Shown: positions 11,901-24,534, numbered from the stretch's first letter. The stretch is 64,000 bases of DNA from Cricetomys ansorgei (GCA_026225945.1 JAMJFZ010000711.1:434001-498000), one strand, 5' to 3'. A program made the numbers and translations. The notes: generated from the letters alone by a model not told the origin.

Positions 11901-13139
11901 CAGACTCTACTTGCCTCCCAGCTGCCATCTTGTTCAGATATGCCTCCTGTTCAGATATTTTCATCCTGCACATCTTTTAATTGAGAATTTTAATTGAGAA
12001 ATTTAGTTTCTGGTTCAGACTGGATCCACATTTTAAAGTGTTTGCTTGAATAAAACTGATGTATTCTTGAATATGTCAAATGTAAGGAGAAAAATGCACT
12101 TTATATGGAATATTTTAGATAATATAAAATTTAAATTGTTGAAGTCTTTTTGACATCCATTCTAACTTATATTGAAACCAAGTGTCTTCCAGTAACCTTT
12201 TCTGAGTATGAAGTGATCCGTAGTTCAAGTGTGTTGTCCCTGTGACATGGGAAAAGCTAGGCCTTAGCTTAGCTTTCAAGTTCAACCATGCTCATTAAAG
12301 TCAATTGTATTCTCCCTTGCCTTTCCAGTCCACAGATCACTTCTGTTGAAGGAAGAAAATGTAGCAGTATTATATAATCAAATTTTCTAACTTTTCAAGC
12401 TTTATTGTACCTTAGAAAGTAGTATAGACTTAGGGTTGGGCATAAATATCAACAGCAAAGAGATGATAAAACGTGATGATCCACTTCAGTTATGTCTTTC
12501 AGCCAAAGACATGAAGCTACTTCATGGGTTCACGGTATGCATTTTTATTTCTTGAAGTCAAGTGAAGGCAGTTTTTAATGCTTCTTAATTTCTTCAGTTC
12601 TAGGTTCTGGAAGCCAATGACCTCAATTGAGGCCACAGGTGTTGCTTGAGATACACAATTTACTGCTTTGCAGCTGGTGATCTCTTCAACAATACTGTCT
12701 GTAGAAACTCATGGACATGATTATATGCAATCCTGAATTCCATTCATGTTGAACATTAACTTTCCCAGACAGGCACAGTCTAGAAGGGAATTGCTATTGT
12801 CCTAGGGGATTTGACACATGAAAGACATAACCTGACAGAAGTATCAAGTTCTGGAATTGCTTTTTTTTCTCTGTAAAGAGAGAAGCTATAAAGTATTATA
12901 TATTAGTTACATGTTCCATTGACTTGTAATAGATTTTTTATTTTTTAAAAAAGCCACATTTGCATTGAAAATGAAAGAATTTTGATTTTTAGAAAGGATA
13001 GAAAGAAATACAGAAGCATATAACACAGGGAAGATTTAAGTTGACAATAAGGAATTACTGATACAGAGTGGGATGGGCTCTAATTTTTTGGTTATATTTT
13101 TATTTTCATAAGAAAAACAATTCACCAGCACTTGCTATT

Positions 13140-13475
13140 TATTTATTGAGTGTGCATGTGTGAATAGTTTATTTGAGAGTGTGAATTGTGTGAACATTTG
13201 TGTGCATGTGCAGAAGACAGAGACTGAAATCAAAGTGTCTTCCTCTATTGCTCTCCACTATGTTTTTTGAGAAAAATTCTCTCACTGAACCTGGAGCTCA
13301 GTGTTTGACTACATTGTCTGGTCAGCAAGCTCCAGGGATCTGTCTGTCTCTTCACACCACCTCCACCCTAGGGGTACAGACAGGAATCAGTACACCCAGG
13401 TATTACCAAGACTCTGTGCAGAAGTTTAGGTCTTTAGGCACTTTACAGAATCAGCTTTTCCTCTGGAAATGATCA
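13140..13475 (-). repeat. B4 SINE (- strand)
   Basis: Reverse-complement B4 landmarks are 'agaagacagagactgaaatcaaagtgtcttcctc', 'ttttttgagaaaaattctctcactgaacctggagctcagtg', 'ggtcagcaagctccagggatctgtctgtctc'. The 13200-13472 open frame is inside this repeat and is not a gene. Confidence 0.8.
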
Positions 13476-13611
13476 CTTTTGGAGACTTTTTTTTTCCTTA
13501 GCAATCTTTAAACAGAGAAAAAGAATTACCTGGAATCATAAATTTCATGACAGCAGTTTCTAAGGCAGCTTATGAAAAGAAGTCTGTTATAATTACTTGG
13601 ACTTAGTTCTA

Positions 13612-13715
13612 GAATTTTTTTTTTTTAAATGGGTTCTGGGGATTTAAACTCAATTCCTCGTGTTCATTCTGCAAGCATAGGGAGACAACTCCCTAACTTT
13701 CTATCACATGTTTTC
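13612..13715 (-). repeat. SINE fragment (- strand)
   Basis: A poly-T run followed by 'gggttctggggatttaaactcaattcctcgtgttc' and 'tgcaagcataggg' resembles the distal end of a reverse B4/ID-B1 element. Confidence 0.5.
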
Positions 13716-15002
13716 TTCTTGAATGGAGTCTTGTTCCCATGGAACATCCATTGTGTTATAAATTTATATCTCTATTATGACTTATTCATTATACAAGCTA
13801 AATGATTAAGCCATTTACATTGGGAATATAAAATTGATTTATAGGCACAAGAACCACAGCATCACAGACATTTTTGCTTATTATAAAGAAAGTAACAAAT
13901 ACCTACAAGATTTTGGAACATGCTATAATAAGCTTCTTTGTGGGATTCTCTATTATCAGCATTTGATGGCTATATTTTATTTTTGCATTTCATTGCTTAA
14001 AGCATATTTTGCCAGTGAATACTTATAAGTAAATGGCTTTATTAATGACCACACATTTTGAGAATAAAGCAATTTGGTCTTTGACAACCTGTACTGACAC
14101 TTGATAACATTTTAGGGAGACGTGAAGAATCAAAGATGAGCACTCCAACATAGAGTTAAACACTCTTTGAGGTGAAAACGAATTACTGAGAAATTCCCCA
14201 GGCTTATCAGAATATCTGAAAAGGGGAGAAATGTGAAGATAGAGTGGGTGAAGTGTTTGCTCTAATAATAGGTCCTCATTAAAAAAAGTAAACCTTGAAT
14301 TGCAGTTAGTAGAATTCTGTTACAGTTTGTCTGTTTGTCATGGAGGCTGCATAAGGTCAACTTGCATCACAGATGGAATAGAAACTGTGAACTGTGGATA
14401 GGGACTAATTTAAGCAATGCATCTGAGAGCTAATCTGAGCCACATATGAAATTATAGTCACATGGCCTTGTGGTATCATCAATGTGGCTTGTCTCAGCAT
14501 ACTTGTAATATAAATTGAGACAAAAATGGCTTAGACCAACTGATCTCAGTAGACTCACAAAAGAGTTCTAGCTCCTCTCAGAGCTTTCTTCAAACTGGGC
14601 TTTGCTCAGTTCCAGAGTAAGTCAGAGTTGGTAGAAACCGGAGAGTAGAAAATGACTTGCTATTTTTGGGTGATAGAGCAATTCTGAATTCTAATCCTAG
14701 GTTTGAACTAGATTCTTGGGTAATAACTTTTAGTGCCCTCTTTTTTCTAATGGAAGAATGTTGGAGGACCATTTATTCATTCAACATCTAATAGCTGCTT
14801 AGAACTTCCTCGGAATTCATTAAGTACAGATGAGCAAAATAACGTTCATCTTCATAATTATAATGCGGACCTTCAGAGCTGAAGATGAGAAGGCTGAGGG
14901 AGTGGACACTAAAGATATTGGATCATGTTTATAGAGGGCTAGCAACACCTGTTGGTAGAGACTACTACACTAAGTTCTATATCATTTACTCAATACTATA
15001 TA

Positions 15003-15008
15003 GTCCTT
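15003..15008. repeat. Target-site duplication of the solo LTR (left copy; right copy 15456-15461)
   Basis: gtcctt is identical on both sides of the TG...CA bounded LTR. Confidence 0.9.
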
Positions 15009-15455
15009 TGTTAAAATTAAAGTTCGGGCGCTTAACAGAGAGTCCTGCGTTGAGTTTTCCAATGCTCTTTATTAATCGCAAACCATGTCAAATCTCAGGG
15101 AATTCTATACCCGGGCAGCTAGGCAGAGAGCTCACTCCAAGGCTTTCTCACCCATTGCTCTCCTCTTGGTTCTCCTCCTGTTCCTAGCTTCTTCTTCCTT
15201 GTTCTCTGCTGTCTCCTTTTTCTCTGCCCTTGCCCTAGTTCTTTTTTATTCCAAATCCTCTCTCTCTCCACCCAGCCTTCCAATATACAAATCAATGGAG
15301 CCTAACCTTCATCTGCCTTAAGGCTAAGGAAAGTCCTATTCTTGTAGAGAGCTCTATTCAGCCACTCCTTTGTTTACAGGTAGGCAGTGAATCCTTTAAT
15401 TGCTTCAAGCGACAGCTTACTGGAACATTATCCATAACTAAATTCTCCCACAACA
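15009..15455 (-). mobile_element. Solo LTR of a class II (ERV2-type) endogenous retrovirus, antisense
   Basis: A 447-bp unit has canonical ends: read on the - strand it begins TGTTGTGGGAG and ends TTTTAACA. It is flanked by a perfect 6-bp direct repeat, gtcctt, at 15003-15008 and 15456-15461. A polyadenylation signal AATAAA lies on the - strand at 15068-15073, with a few local CpGs (near 15026 and 15051) that are otherwise rare in this intron. There is no internal retroviral sequence, so this is what recombination between two LTRs leaves. Six-base duplications are typical of ERV2 (IAP/MMTV-like) integrations. Open frames at 14885-15187 and 15085-15321 run across or inside the LTR and are not genes. 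Confidence 0.92.
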
Positions 15456-15679
15456 GTCCTTTGTGATTTATACTGGTACTCTTTTCTTTTTTAGTTTTCT
15501 ATTTCTAGGTCAGAGAAAAATGGGATTGAGATAGAATATATCATTATCTAAGTTCACACAGCGTGATAAATGGGACTTCAAACTTAAATTTGTCTGTCAT
15601 CGCTTTAGAATGTACGACTAACGAGGGAACCAGGACAGCACAACTAATTGTTTCTCTTGAGTGGCCCACCATAAGAGAG

Positions 15680-16045
15680 CTTTTTTTTTTTTTTTTGAGA
15701 TGATGTGCTGTGTGATACTTTGATGTGTGTGCATGATGTACACTATATGTGGTGTATGAAGTTGTGTGTGTGTCTGTGCTGTGTGTGTGTGATGCACATG
15801 ATGATGGCATAATGAGTGCATTGCACTGGAATGCAAATGTGAAGGACAGAAGACAATGTCAGGAGACAGATTTCTCATTGTAATTGCTCCTTGGCTGGCA
15901 TCAGTTTAAGCCCTCATTCTTTCTGACCTTGAGCCCCACATTGCTGGACTTGAAGACATGTGACTTTTTTCTACCTTTTTATGTGGGTTCTGGGAATCTG
16001 AACTCAGCAAACACTCTTCTCCACTGAGCTATCACTCTAGCCTGC
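15680..16045 (-). repeat. B4-like SINE with GT-rich stretch (- strand)
   Basis: A poly-T run (15681-15696) is followed by GT-rich sequence, 'ggacagaagacaatgtcagg', 'tatgtgggttctgggaatctgaactcagc' and 'ctccactgagctatcactctagcctg'. This is the reverse complement of a B4 element with its promoter end at the right. Confidence 0.78.
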
Positions 16046-17544
16046 CACCCATCATGAGACATAGAAATCCAGAATTTTAGGTAGTAGAATGAATGTGTGC
16101 TTATTATAAAATAGCCCATCAGCTCACCAGGTGTTTCCATCCACAATCATATTTGGGGAACTCTTGTAAAGACATACATGTAAAGACAATGCATGGAGGA
16201 TATATTTGGCTTCCTGTCCTTGTTTTCTTATAAAAATGTTGGTGTGGTTTGCATAAATATAAACAGGGAGGTGGGCTGATGACTTGCTAGTCTATGAAAG
16301 AACTATATGTCTGTGGTTTTAAAATGTGTAAGAATTAGACATTGTATAGTCTTGAATTGGTTTAATTAAAATATGTCCCTGGGAGAGAAGACTCAATTTA
16401 AATTAACATGAAAGTTAAGAATTTATATTTACTTTGACTAATACAAATACAAAATCACAATACAATGCTTTATGAAACTCCGATGGTATTTTTATTTTAT
16501 TGTTCCTGGAAATGGCTAATTGTTGACTTACCAAGAGAGAGCTACAGAAGTTACCAATTATATAAGCTTACTATTAATACCCCCTAGACCTTTTCCAAAT
16601 CCCTGTTGAACAACAGATTTACATAGCTCTTTGTAGAACATCATTTTTTTTCCCCCCAAAATTGTGAAGGAAATTCCTAGTTGAGGGGAAAAATGTCCAT
16701 TTGGAAATTAAATTTAACAGATAAGGTACCTGGTGTGTCATTCTGGATTCAGCTAAATTTGTAGAATTAAAAAAAAAAATCTTTTAATAGGTTGCCAGGA
16801 ATTTGGATGGAGAAACAAAACCCATGAATACAAAGCTTTTAGGTTTAGACAAATTTAAGAGAGAAAATGGAATGTCAGATTCATACTCAATATAATTTAG
16901 TGAGCTGTAGCAGTAGTAAATTCTGTACTTGCTCTCTTACTCATTTTTTTTTTCTACTATAGAAAAAAATGGTCATTGCTTCATAGCAACTCTCTAGAAA
17001 TTCAAGCTTATGTATTTTAAACTCAAGGACAACCATTCTTGAGTATAATTGTTCTATAATCTGGGGTCTTAGGATTGCAGATGATGTTAGGGTGTCGAGG
17101 GAGTCATGGTGATCTTTGGTGCAGGTCTAAGTCTCTGTTGAGAATTTGTTTAAGAAAGATGCTTTTGGAAGCATCTCAGATAAGTGCTATTTATTTCAAG
17201 AGCTATGGAGCCCCTAAATTATGTTTATCATTCAAAAAACAAAGATTGGGCCAGGAAATCTTACTCTTTTCAGGCCCTTTTTATCTTTCTGTTTTAGCTA
17301 TCCATTTCAGAAAATTGTTATCCAGTGCAGCTCTGTGGGTGGAAGTTACCAGGAAAACAGATTTCATCTCAGCATAAGAAAATAAAATGTTTTGACACTG
17401 GAGCAGACTGCTGTTTCTGGAGGAATTCAAGCAGGATGTTTCCCTTTGGCTGGGGACTCTTAGAGAAAAGACATACCCTTGGTTGGATGGGAAGAATCCT
17501 ATCCTTTAAGTTTTCTGGTTTAAAAATTTGTATGTTCTATAACA

Positions 17545-17852
17545 AGAGATGGTGAGGATACATTGGAAAAGACCCCTTGTACATTCCTGGTGGGAATAAA
17601 AATTATTGTAGCAACTATGGATACCACGATAGAAGGTCCTAAAAACAACAACTCCTCCCTAAAAATAGATGATTGGATAATGATGTGTTATATATGTACA
17701 TATATATATACACACACACACAACATACACACACATACACACACACACACACATATATATATGTAGCACATATATATCACACATATATATGTGATATATA
17801 TGTATATACATTATATATATAAACATACATTTTCACATGTGTGATATATATG

Positions 17853-17892
<40 letters not shown>

Positions 17893-18245
17893 ATATACTA
17901 TATTATATATATATATATATGGAGACATTTATTCAGCCATACAGAAAAGTAAAATCATTTCATCTCCAGGAATGTGAATGGAACTAGAGATCCTAACATT
18001 AAGTAAGTCAGACCCAGAGAGAAACATGTTCTATGTCTCTCGTTTCTCTCAAATGTGGAAATATCTGAGACTTTTTTTATTATTATTAAAATACTAACAT
18101 GTATAACAAGGACAATTAAGGAAGAGAAATAGGATCAGTATGAGTAGAAGAGAGATAAGGTAAAGAGGGGCATTATGAAAGTACATTATATACATATATT
18201 CAAATGTGACCATGAAACCCATTGTTTAGTGCAATCAATACATGA
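17545..18245 (+). mobile_element. LINE-1 3' end fragment (+ strand), interrupted by microsatellite
   Basis: 'gaggatacattggaaaagaccccttgtacattcctggtgggaa' and, after the microsatellite, 'tattcagccatacagaaaagtaaaatcat', 'atggaactagagatcctaacattaagtaagtcagacccagagag' match the conserved ORF2 C-terminal region of mammalian L1 as I know it. All frames are broken; it is a fossil. Confidence 0.82.
17690..17922. repeat. Compound TA/CA/ATGT microsatellite
   Basis: The stretch alternates (TA)n, (CA)n and 'tatatatcacacatatatatgtga' type segments, including a pure (CA)n block at about 17857-17890 and an AT block ending near 17921. It replaces part of the L1 3' end. Confidence 0.92.
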
Positions 18246-19194
18246 TAATGAAAAAAGAATAGACTCTAGGAGGGAGCTTTAGCTTCACAAGCACACATAT
18301 TGCCAGGGGAAATAAGTTTATGGAGAAGAGCAAAATAAGTATGATGTATTAGTAGGTGGACTGCCATCACCAGTTAGTGTAATAATGTATCTTTGAAAGC
18401 TTGTTATTTATAATCAGTTATTAGAAATCTGTCCTATAAGATGGTTAGGTATATAGTGGAAATTTATATGCAATATGCATATCTTAAGTGTCTTAAATCT
18501 GTCTAGGATTAGAAACATTAAATACCCATTGATACACAAATGCCCAGCAGTGTGAATAAGCCATTATCATATACACAAACAATAGGTATCATAGTAATTA
18601 AAGTAATATAATTGAGAATATTTAATGTCATGTGTATAAGTATCATGTAATATTTAACAATGATTTTTGTTTAACTAGATAGAGCTATTTGAATTTAATA
18701 TATAATTAAAGATTTATTTTGAAATTTTTATATAATTACATCATTTTTCTATCCCATTTTCTCCATCCACTTTTAGGAAATTAGGATTAACTTTTTTTTC
18801 TCCTTATTGAGTAAAGGAATTAAGATTGACAATTCAAAAGACTGTCTACTAAAGATACACAACTCAATTTATTATGTGTATATTTTATGAAATAATCACT
18901 TAAGTCAAGATAATTAAAATACAGCCAATTCAATAAGAAGGCATATTTTTAGCAAAGTTAGTAGCAAAATAAATTCACTGACAAATCCTGGTTAATATCG
19001 ATTTCCTTCTGTGTATAATTCAGACATAATTTGTTTTCAAGGTTGTCCTTGTCACTAACAAAATTTCATTTTTGTGATATGAACTATAGGAAGTAACATT
19101 TACTCTAAGTTCCCTCTTCCTAGTTCCTTCTAGTCTGTTCTTTGAAAATAGTCATTATTAAACTAATGCTCACTTCTATGCCTAAAATGCATTT

Positions 19195-19515
19195 GCTCTG
19201 TGCTGTAGTCTGAATGTATGTACCCTCTCCCCTTTCACCCCGCACTGTTGTTTTTAAGAGGTGAGGCCTTTGGCTGATCAGGTGAATAGGCCACTAGGGT
19301 AGAGTCTGTGTGACAGAGACTAGTTTACAGCATGTAAGAAGAGAGAAGGCATGTGTATGAGGAAGTCATCCTTCCTGACACCAAATCGGCCTTAATCATG
19401 TATTTTGACACTCTCAGAGAAGAAATATTTGTTATTCATAGAGTGCTTAGTTACAGCTGTTGTACAGCATCAGTCATGGACTAAGTCACTCTGAACTGAC
19501 TTTGAGATAAAGGCA
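19195..19515 (+). repeat. Probable MaLR-type LTR relic (+ strand)
   Basis: 'gtctgaatgtatgtaccctc', 'gaggtgaggcctttggctgatcagg', 'acagcatgtaagaagagagaaggc' and 'tgaggaag..atccttcctgacaccaaatcggcctt' follow the layout of old mammalian MaLR-like LTRs. It is diverged and the identification is tentative. Confidence 0.5.
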
Positions 19516-19519
19516 AATT

Positions 19520-19695
19520 CTAACCGAGGCATGGTAATGCATGAGATTACTTTATTCTGGAAGCTGAGGTGGTAGGACCATGAATTCAAATGTTATCTTG
19601 GTCTGTACTACATAGTTCTCGGCAAGGCTAGGCTGTGTAGACACTACCAAAACCAAGAAAGCAGAAAGAGTAAAAGAAAAAGAAAGATCATTCTC
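19520..19695 (+). repeat. Old B1-like SINE (+ strand)
   Basis: 'gaggcatggtaatgcatgag', 'ttattctggaagctgagg', 'aggaccatgaattcaaatg' then an A-rich end (aagagtaaaagaaaaagaaag) outline a decayed B1. Confidence 0.6.
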
Positions 19696-19784
19696 ATTTA
19701 ACATATCTGTATCACCCAGCATAGTTTTCCACACCTGTGTCTTCAGCTTCATGTTGTCCAACCTGTTATTCTAACTTTAAAAAC

Positions 19785-19985
19785 AACATTATGTACATGT
19801 ATGTATGGGCCAGTGAGTGCATATACCCCTGGAATCCAGAAGAAAGTGTTGGAGCCGCTGGTACCAGAGATGTACAAGGTTGTGAGCCACTCGTTGAGCA
19901 TGGTATGAACTGAACTCAGGTTCTCAGCAAGAACAGTATTTACTCTTAATCACTGATGTATCTCTCCTGTACAGGTAAAGCCAGC
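19785..19985 (-). repeat. B2/B3-type SINE (- strand)
   Basis: 'ggaatccagaagaaagtgttgg', 'gttgtgagccact', 'gaactgaactcaggttctcagcaagaac' and 'actgatgtatctctcctgtaca' are the reverse complement of a B3-like element. Confidence 0.75.
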
Positions 19986-20734
19986 TTTAATTAATCTCAT
20001 GTACACCATATTCCCATTTGCCATGCACCTTTATTCATGTTTTTTTGCATATAAGATATAAATTTTATTTCTAGATTTTGCTTCTAGATTTCCAAACAAA
20101 ACCTCAGAGCTTTGTTAAATCAAGGAAGGCTGAGTGATTTAGGCTACCATTTAGGTCTAATTTTCTGTCACACATGTTTATGCACATTTATAATTTATGA
20201 CATTTGTCACTGTTATAGAATACTTTTGTTTATCTGGCTTTTTAATATCTGCTCCCCTTACTAAAATATAAGCACCCTAAAGACAAAAGCATGTTCTATT
20301 TTGAATTTACTCCTGGTGCCTTTCCAGTAAATATGCGGTGAATGAATAGTGCAAGTGGAACAGGTAAAATTTATTGTAGACATAAAGAAAAGGACAGTTA
20401 GAAAAATAACATGATACAGTGGTCCTAGAATACCATTAATTTTATATGCTGCTGGTATTTTAAATTATTTTTTCATGTTTCCCAAAAGCCCTAAAATCTA
20501 GGGTTATTCTATTCCCATGTTATATGTAGTTACATTTTTATATATTTACATTATGTTTATATTATTTTATTTCATATAGCTAATATCCAATGACATTAGG
20601 TTAGATTAGCTTTATAGGTAGTTAAGTAGCTACAGTTAAAGAGTAAGTAGCAGATTTAAACTACAAGGTCATGTGTTTGAAAATTTAGGAAATGGTGCTC
20701 AGATGTTATGCTGTATTGTTTTATAATTGGACAA

Positions 20735-21060
20735 CATTAGTTTGGCCTTCTTTAACAACATACCATAGAGAGGATGGCTTACAAAAACAGCTCTTTATTT
20801 CTTATTTCTCTTGAGTCTGGGAAATACAAGAATAAACTGCCAGTTTCTCTGTGAGGGCCATCTTAGTGCTTTGCAGATGGCTGATTTTTAAGTACATTTG
20901 AAAATTATGGTGAAAATCAATAGATGTAAACAGACAGACTTGGGTCATGCAGTCACTTTTCCCATTTCTTTAGGTGTTCTAATCCTATCCTGCAGCCTTG
21001 ATTCCTTTAAGCTAAATTATTTTTCAATACGCCAAAGCCTTTCACCTTGAAGACTAGCTC
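20735..21060 (-). repeat. Possible MaLR-like LTR relic (- strand)
   Basis: 'ctttaacaacataccatagagaggatggcttacaaaaacagctctttatttc' and 'gtgagggccatcttagtgctttgcagatggctg' mirror, on the opposite strand, the kind of sequence seen at 19195-19515. Strongly diverged. Confidence 0.4.
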
Positions 21061-22180
21061 TTCAATGAATTAATTGTGGGATAGAACTAACAAGAATTTA
21101 TGCTTATCCATTTAAAGTGTACTTATAGTCTTAAAATTACATCACACCAGAAATTCTCAGTTAATAATGTGCCTCTGGAACTTTGGACAAACCATGAACT
21201 ATGAAAATCATACTGCCCTCTAGTGCCAACCAGCTTCCTGAGATGTGGAAACTCTGGAGGGGATATTTCAGGATGTCCTGCGGAGCCTGTGGCTGGGTAG
21301 TGACTAAATAAAAACAAAATGACTTAGCAACCATACCTATGTAGAATGTTATTCAAGAAGTGAGGAGGTGAAATGTTCTCATATAATTATGCCATTTTGA
21401 AATGGAATTGTCTCCATTTTTCTCATATACTCCCCTATTTCCGAATGTATGAGTTTTGTTCTCTGTGAACCGAAGGGAAAGGTTTTGTTTTGTTTTAAGT
21501 CTATTCAGGATGCATATGGGAGGAAATGAATCACTGGTAAAATTTCCATTTGGAATTTGCATCATAAGGAAGGAAAGGAATTCCAAAATAAACTCTGTCC
21601 TTCCCAAAGGACATTTAAAGTCACTTTGATTTGAATTACTGTGGTTTAATATAAAGACAATAATTAAACACTTCCAGATATCCAAAAACTAGTAATGAGA
21701 AAGTATATAAATTTTCTATAAAGCATTAAACCCCAAAGGAAATAGAGGGTTTTTTTTTTTGTGTTTTTAAAGTTCTGAACTTTTGTGTTAAATTAGGTAT
21801 TAGTTTGCACATTTTAAGACATCTTATCAGGGAGTACAGATTCCTGTGCGATCTGATTGTGGATGTAGAACACAGTGCTGAGACACTAGGCTTCTTAAAG
21901 CTAGAATAGTATAAAGAAACTGACCGAATAGGAAAATATATTAAGATGATTATAACATTAGCAAGATGGAGAAAAGTCAGTTTTATGGCTATTGAGAGCA
22001 GAAAGAAGTTTTTTTTCCCCCCTCAGAGAACTTTAGTAAGGTGTAAGGAACTCTTCGGGATACTGAGGGAGTTGGCATTTGTCATGGTCCTTAGAGAGCA
22101 GGCTGAGCCCTGGAACTGCAGATCAAGGTTGCTTTTCATTTGTACTTTGCTCTGTTTTGACCCCTGCCTTGTTTGTTCAG

Positions 22181-22291
22181 CTAGGATTATGTCTAAGTAG
22201 AGCATCTGCATCTGTCCTGAACCTCAACTGCAGCCTTATCCTTTTACCCATGTGCCGGACGTTCCTGGCTTATCTTCGAGGATCACAGAAG
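22181..22291 (+). CDS. NOX4: NOX4 exon 3: transmembrane helix 2
   Basis: The exon encodes residues 52-88 (37 codons, phase 0/0): LGLCLSRASASVLNLNCSLI followed by LLPMCRTFLAYLRGSQK. This is membrane helix 2 (about 60-83) and the basic start of the cytosolic loop before helix 3, a region in NOX enzymes that touches the dehydrogenase domain. The acceptor is ttcag (22176-22180) with a pyrimidine-rich tract before it; the donor is AAG|gtatga, a reasonable but not ideal site. Leu-X-X-Leu-Leu-Pro-Met-Cys-Arg is a family signature. Loss of this exon alone would keep the frame. Confidence 0.97.
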
Positions 22292-23816
22292 GTATGAAAA
22301 AACTCCCGTTCGTAAATTTCCACGGAGAGAACAAGTATAATAATCACATGTTTGATCTGCTGTTTTCATGAACTGATTTTATATAGACTATTTCTTCTCA
22401 ATGAGAAAAGGGGGTAAGGAACACATTACCTGTAAAAGTGGTCAGAAAACGATTCTGCGGGACTAGACCAGGGCAGATTGCAGACACTCATGCTTTCAGG
22501 AATTGTGTTCATGTCCAGTACTTCACAACTATCATGACTCCTAATAGCCATGAAGACAGATATTGCTGGTTCATTCGAAGCTTTAGAACCTGAGGTATAG
22601 AGAGTATGGCTTGACCAAGATCAGAAATAAGTGAATGACAGAGCTAAAGTCCCACTTCTGGTCTTTTCTACTGAATTGAGATTTCTACTTTTTTACTCAC
22701 TGAGATCTATATTTTCACTTAGCAAAATCCAAGTAAGCAAACCAGAGTCCTGTGGCCTTTGGGTATTTCCCAGAATGATTGCTAGAATGGCAGTTTCTCA
22801 TTGCTTAACACAAATGACTCATTTTGAGCTATGCAATAGGCTTAAGTAGATGACTTTAATGAATAGTGAATCTCATCTATAATGTTTGCTGTTGCAAAAT
22901 CAGAGAGGCAGGAAACAAAAATGCTTTGTCATTTTTTAAAAACACTCAGCTACATCTTTTTTTTTTTTTTGATGGGTCTTTTGTGTATGTGTGAGCATGT
23001 GCATGTTCTCATGCATTTGTTGATTATTTACTAAAATAATCAAGCATGCGTGGGTAGATAATTATGTTTTCAGAATTTGTTTCAGTGATCTGTGAAGTGT
23101 GTAATGCTGATTTATTCTACCAAAAGTGTAAACTACTTTAATGCAGTCATCTATGGGAACAACATTCCCTATGTTGCCTACTGTTGTTAAATGCTAGGAT
23201 TTGATCCTTCTGGCCAGCCGTTAGCTTGGCATAGAGAGAAGGAATATAAATGGTAGGAAGTGAAAAGTTCCCTCCTAGGTTTCTCAGTAGGTAATAGATC
23301 TTAAAGATTCATTGCCCAGTATGGAACTCAGATATTCAAAGATTCTTGACATTTATTTTCTACAAGCTCAAACAGGCATTCAAAACCATAGATGGGATTA
23401 ATATAACTAAATATAACCTTATCTTTGCAACATGAAGGGAATCATACATTCCATCAAATTTAAGCTAAAAAAAAATATGCCAGGTTATCAGACTGTTTTC
23501 CCCTAACTGTTTTCTGACAAAACAACTGCTGAAGACAGTTGGAGTCAAATGCCAGGATAGATATTTATGTACAGTGACATTTGCTTTGAACGACATAGGA
23601 TCACAGTGTAGTTTGTGACTTTTTAATTTAAGAATATGTCTTTCAATTTTTTTTCAAATCAATGACATACCTTCTCCCATGCATTTGAATGGCTTCAGTG
23701 AATACTTATGCCATAATTATCTCAGTTTTGATTCATAGACTTCTGTTGTATTTCCAAATTTTTGATATTTTTGACTGTTATATTACTTTTACTATATTAA
23801 TTCAATTTTTATTTAG
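22292..23816 (+). other. Intron 3 of NOX4
   Basis: This 1525-bp intron (gtatga...tttag) holds a T-rich run with a short GT-rich reverse-SINE-like piece at about 22958-23045. I see nothing else; the open frame at 22631-22849 is not supported as coding. Confidence 0.88.
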
Positions 23817-23901
23817 GTTCCAAGCAGGAGAACAAGAAGATTATTAGACAAAAGCAAGACATTCCACATAACCTGTGGCATAACTATCTGTATCTTCTCA
23901 G
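23817..23901 (+). CDS. NOX4: NOX4 exon 4: start of helix 3 with heme ligand His105
   Basis: The exon encodes residues 89-116 plus the first base of Gly117 (phase 0/1): VPSRRTRRLLDKSKTFHITC then GITICIFSG. The run of Arg and Lys after the start forms the positively charged cytosolic B-loop, which is important for NOX activity by contacting the flavin domain. His105 (codon at 23865-23867) corresponds to one of the four heme-coordinating histidines of the family. The acceptor is tttag and the donor is CAG|gtgaga. Skipping would shift the frame. Confidence 0.96.
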
Positions 23902-24460
23902 GTGAGAAATATGAAAACCATGATTGTATTGGAATTGTACATTTACCAATGCAAAACTATTTGACTTTATTGTTCTGTGTGTTTTAACCTACCATGAGGT
24001 TACTTGGCGATTTTCTAACTATGTATGTTATTTACTCTTTTGTGAGTTAGGAACGAATTGTGAGGAGAATTATAGAACACGGATGCTTCTTATGGCATTT
24101 TGCATTATAGTGTCCAAATGCTGGACCCAAGCCCATAGTGATTTTCTTGAAATAGTAAATAATTTCATTTGTAAAGTTTTGAATGAGACTAAGTATTCCA
24201 AAGCTCAAAAGTAATAATGTATGACCTTAGGTGAGTAAAAGTTAAAATGTGAAACTTTCATTTAAAAATATGATTCTAGCTCAAGATGCGTTTTGCAAGC
24301 ATTTTTAATATTGATAATTGAGGAGAAGGATACAACTTAAATGTACTCAAATTAATTTCATCTTGTTTAATTTCAAGTTAGCAAATGTAGCGTGCAAAAA
24401 TCTTAAGAGCTAATTTAACGCAAGTTTTAATCTTGAACATTTACACATAATATGCTACGA

Positions 24461-24534
24461 CAGTGGTTTTCAACCTTCCTAATGTTGCGACCCTTTAATA
24501 CAGTTCCTCATGCTCCAGTGACTACCAACCCTCT
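24461..24534 (+). mobile_element. URR1-like hAT-Charlie DNA transposon terminus
   Basis: It begins with the terminal repeat 'cagtggttttcaaccttcct' followed by 'aatgttgcgaccctttaatacagttcctcatg', the end of the rodent URR1 non-autonomous hAT family as I recall it. Only one end of about 74 bases is present, so the copy is truncated and inactive. Confidence 0.8.

Larger units (their letters stand above)
662..22180 (+). other. Intron 2 of NOX4 (21.5 kb)
   Basis: The intron runs from gtaagt to ttcag. It is the largest complete intron in the window and is where most of the insertions listed below sit. Between those, I see only AT-rich sequence without coding signal at about 830-2800, 9000-13130, 13720-15000, 16050-17540, 18250-19195 and 21080-22180. 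Short open frames there lack codon bias, homology that I recognise, or splice context. AT-rich short palindromic stretches occur at 10170-10245. Confidence 0.9.

Noticed and set aside
14885..15321. Open frames of 100 and 78 codons near the solo LTR
   Set aside because: One crosses the LTR boundary, the other is inside it; neither is a gene.
21353..21685. 110-codon - strand open frame in intron 2
   Set aside because: Composition and residues look random; no family signature.
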